This document shows positions 61,921 to 64,000 of a DNA stretch of 64,000 nt, in pieces. The notes beneath the pieces are model-generated. The model was not told the origin of the DNA. It did not search any database and saw only the letters and a list, made by a program, of their open reading frames with translations. Position 1 is the first letter of the stretch. Each line of letters begins with the position of its first letter. The position numbers and the translations under genes were made by a program. The DNA is from UBA2279 sp034399355. GTDB taxonomy: Bacteria > Actinomycetota > Coriobacteriia > Anaerosomatales > Anaerosomataceae. Location: assembly GCA_034399355.1 (NCBI GenBank), contig JAXMMT010000042.1, positions 1 to 64,000 on the forward strand. The letters are read 5' to 3'.

Positions 61921-62874
61921 GTGAAGACCCTCTCCAGGCTTCTCGTGAGCCTGACGATCGCGAGCATGTTGCTGGTAGCGACCGCCTGCTCCAGCGACGA
62001 TCTTGCTCGCGTGAATAGCGAAGTGATCACGCGAGCCGAGTTTGATGCGGTCCTTGAGATGGCCAAGAGCCAGAACCCCACGGCGTTCGAAGGCTCCGAG
62101 GACAGCACGCTCGTCATCGAGTACAAGCGCAGTCTGCTTGACACGCTGATCGAGAACGAGCTCGTTCGTCAGGCAGCCGAGCAAGAGGGCGTCGAGATCG
62201 CCGAGGCGGACATCGACGCGCAGATCGAAGCGATCGTGACCGGTTTTCCGGACGAGGACACGTTCAATGACGCTCTCGCCTCGGCGGATATGACCATGGA
62301 CGACCTGCGTGACAACGTGCGCGACCAGTTGCTGTACGAGTCCCTCTACGACAAGGTCGCGCCTGAGGTCGATGTTACCGACGATCGAATCGCTGAGCAC
62401 TACGAGGAGAACAAAGATCTGTTCGTGATTGGCGACGAGTCGCAGCTGAGCCACATTCTCTTCGCGACCGACGACAAGGCCACCGCCGAGCAGATCCTCG
62501 CGGAGATCAAGGCCGACGGGGATTTCGCAGCACTCGCCAAGGAGCACTCCATCGACCCCGGCAGCGGCGCCAACGGTGGCGATCTCGGCTGGTCTTCAAC
62601 CGATATGTATGTGCCCGAGTTCAAAGAGGCTGCCGATGCGCTTGCGGTGGGTGCGGTCAGCGACCTGGTCGAGTCGGATTTCGGCTGGCACATCATCCTG
62701 AAGGTCGACGAGAAGGTTGGCGGGCAGCAGACGCTCGAGGAGGTCTCGGCGAGCATCAACAGCACCCTTGCACAGCAGGGTCGCAGTGAGGCCTTTATTG
62801 CGTACATGGACAAGTTCAGAGCGGATTCCGACATCGAGATACTCGACAAGACACTCAAGTTGGAAGACGAGTAG
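61921..62874 (+). CDS. PrsA/SurA-type peptidylprolyl isomerase lipoprotein
   Basis: A 317-residue foldase with a lipoprotein signal, LLVATAC (Cys23). A SurA-like helical N-domain (VNSEVITRAEFDAVLEMAK...LVRQAAEQEGVEIAEADID) is followed by a parvulin domain (about 175-270: SHILFATDDKATAEQIL, DPGSGANGGDLGW, FGWHIILKVDE). It should help fold exported proteins outside the membrane. It starts with GTG after AGGAGGC, 33 bases after mfd, so mfd, this gene and mazG probably share a transcript. Confidence 0.93.
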   Translation: MKTLSRLLVSLTIASMLLVATACSSDDLARVNSEVITRAEFDAVLEMAKSQNPTAFEGSEDSTLVIEYKRSLLDTLIENELVRQAAEQEGVEIAEADIDAQIEAIVTGFPDEDTFNDALASADMTMDDLRDNVRDQLLYESLYDKVAPEVDVTDDRIAEHYEENKDLFVIGDESQLSHILFATDDKATAEQILAEIKADGDFAALAKEHSIDPGSGANGGDLGWSSTDMYVPEFKEAADALAVGAVSDLVESDFGWHIILKVDEKVGGQQTLEEVSASINSTLAQQGRSEAFIAYMDKFRADSDIEILDKTLKLEDE

Positions 62875-62887
62875 ACTGCCGGAACTC

Positions 62888-63973
62888 ATGACGGCTTCGG
62901 GGGGCGCGGTAGTGGGATCGATAGCCATTGTCGGCCTGGAGTTCGATGATCGCGGCAGGCTGGAAGCCGCGGCTGTCGAGCGGCTCCGCATGGCCGACAC
63001 CGTGGTCATCGCGTCAGACGAACACGCGGCGGCGAAGCATGTACGCGAGCTCGGCATAGCGGCAGTCACGTTCGGTGCCCTTGGTCTTCCGGCCGCGGCG
63101 CCCGCGGGCATGATCGTCGAAGCCCTTCTCAGTCTGGCCGAGAAGGGCGACGTCGCTCTCGTCTCGGGCAGCTACCCATCGCGCAGTGCCGCCGCTCCGG
63201 ATGGCTTCGACGAACTTGTGCGCATCATCGCCGTGCTGCGCGGTCCGGACGGGTGTCCGTGGGACCGCGAGCAGACGCATGAGTCGCTCGGCAAGCACCT
63301 TATCGAGGAAGCGTACGAGACACTCGCGGCAATCGAGGCCGAGGACAGCGACGAGCTTGCCGACGAACTCGGAGACGTGCTCCTACAGGTCGTGCTGCAT
63401 TCGCAGATAGCCGCCGAGGAGAACCGCTTCGCTATCGAGGACGTCATCGCGCGCATCATCGCGAAGATTCGGCGCCGGCACCCGCACATCTTCGGGACCG
63501 TGCAGGCCGATACTTCCGAGCAGGTCATGCGTAACTGGGACGCGATCAAGCGCGGCGAGAAGGAGCGCGAGGGCGTCTTGTCGGGTGTGGCGCCTACACT
63601 GCCGGCGTTGATGTACGCGCAGAAGATCTCGCGTCGCGCTGCCGGAGCCGGCTTTGACTGGGACGACATCGACGGTGTGTGGGCGAAGGTCCACGAGGAG
63701 ATAGACGAACTCAAGGCCACCGAGGCCGGGTCGCCCGAGGCGGCCGACGAGGTCGGCGATCTGCTGTTCACCGTGGTGAACGTCGCACGCAAGCTTGGCG
63801 TGGATGCAGAGGACGCGTTGCGCCGCATGTGCGTACGTTTCGAGCGTCGATTTGAAGACATGGAGCGTGCGGTCGCCGAGCGCGAGACCGACTTCCACGA
63901 CCTCGATCTCGGCGAGATGGAAGAGCTTTGGCAGCAGGCCAAGCATAGGGAGTCCGCCAACGGCGGCGAGTGA
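62888..63973 (+). CDS. mazG: MazG nucleotide pyrophosphohydrolase with reduced N-terminal domain
   Basis: A 361-residue protein. Residues about 115-361 are a two-repeat MazG: LRGPDGCPWDREQTHESL, EEAYETLAAIEAED with the metal-binding ExxE, ADELGDVLLQVVLH, and the second copy ADEVGDLLFTVVNVARK. It hydrolyses NTPs, probably non-canonical ones. The first ~110 residues (SIAIVGLEFDDRGRLEAAAVERLRMADTVV) look like a shortened version of the tetrapyrrole-methylase domain fused to MazG in YabN. ATG 62888 has no strong ribosome site. It lies 13 bases after the foldase gene. Confidence 0.92.
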   Translation: MTASGGAVVGSIAIVGLEFDDRGRLEAAAVERLRMADTVVIASDEHAAAKHVRELGIAAVTFGALGLPAAAPAGMIVEALLSLAEKGDVALVSGSYPSRSAAAPDGFDELVRIIAVLRGPDGCPWDREQTHESLGKHLIEEAYETLAAIEAEDSDELADELGDVLLQVVLHSQIAAEENRFAIEDVIARIIAKIRRRHPHIFGTVQADTSEQVMRNWDAIKRGEKEREGVLSGVAPTLPALMYAQKISRRAAGAGFDWDDIDGVWAKVHEEIDELKATEAGSPEAADEVGDLLFTVVNVARKLGVDAEDALRRMCVRFERRFEDMERAVAERETDFHDLDLGEMEELWQQAKHRESANGGE

Positions 63974-63994
63974 GACGAGAAGGAGTCAGCGAAC

Positions 63995-64000
63995 ATGAGC
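63995..64000 (+). CDS. Start of next gene (truncated by window edge)
   Basis: An ATG at 63995 preceded by GAGAAGGAG about nine bases upstream begins a gene that continues beyond the window. Only Met-Ser is visible, so no product can be named. Confidence 0.45.

Overview
The window is a gene-dense, visibly G+C-rich chromosomal segment. It starts inside one gene (the 3' part of dnaX) and ends six bases into another. The gene set suggests an anaerobic actinobacterium, probably of the Coriobacteriia type. The evidence is a dnaK-grpE-dnaJ-hspR-clpB operon with an HspR-type repressor and a HAIR-like operator, a DUF6049-like membrane protein next to trxB-trxA (an arrangement resembling mycobacteria), a four-subunit 2-oxoacid:ferredoxin oxidoreductase, [NiFe]-hydrogenase maturation genes, and a class E-type sortase relic. 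The taxonomic call is inference from gene content only. I saw no tRNA, rRNA, CRISPR array, insertion sequence or prophage.

Layout. 1-1532: dnaX (partial), ybaB/ebfC and recR, the usual replication/repair cluster. 1708-4731: porCDAB, closed by a hairpin. 4863-8310: a phosphate-binding-like lipoprotein followed by a membrane HD-GYP c-di-GMP phosphodiesterase. 8421-10705: lysC-asd, entry to the aspartate amino-acid family, with a possible structured leader. 10790-16368: a tight five-gene run made of a response regulator, a histidine kinase, a QueT-type transporter, an [FeFe]-hydrogenase-like iron-sulfur protein fused to a degenerate GGDEF domain, and the AmrS radical SAM enzyme. 16490-19373: glycosyltransferase, TauE/SafE permease, acetyltransferase. 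19393-24850: LytS/LytT-type two-component pair, YfcE-type phosphoesterase, universal stress protein, and a DUF485 protein with an ActP-type monocarboxylate symporter.

24946-32934 is a minus-strand operon reading zinc-ribbon/HEPN-like protein, hypF, hypC, hypD, hypE, EamA exporter, pgi. Its promoter looks leaderless. 33027-37766 is a second minus-strand block: DUF6049-like protein, PIN-TM-TPR protein, trxB, trxA and an 81-residue protein. 37894-42199: lon, a 5'-truncated sortase relic, a sugar-nucleotide epimerase, a small unknown protein, and a convergent ferredoxin. 42501-49130: the heat-shock operon. 49325-56162: a zinc-ribbon membrane protein, a 42-residue membrane peptide ahead of trkH, an OB-fold-like exported protein, a threonine-aldolase-family enzyme, a YacP-like NYN protein, a DUF554 protein and nth. 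56394-63973: a secreted C39-like cysteine peptidase with a possible structured leader, a lipoprotein, mfd, a PrsA/SurA-type foldase and a MazG protein.

The strongest candidate for something undescribed is the 10790-16368 run, centred on 13543-15351. That protein carries two ferredoxin-type clusters, a hydrogenase-like H-domain with reduced cysteine motifs, a further four-cysteine cluster, and a GGDEF domain whose catalytic motif is ruined while its inhibitory-site RxxD is kept. It looks like a redox or hydrogen sensor that binds, rather than makes, c-di-GMP. Together with the HD-GYP protein a few kilobases upstream this points to redox- and nutrient-linked c-di-GMP signalling. Secondary candidates are the PIN-TM-TPR fusion, the HEPN-like protein leading the hyp operon, and the KdpF-like peptide in front of trkH.
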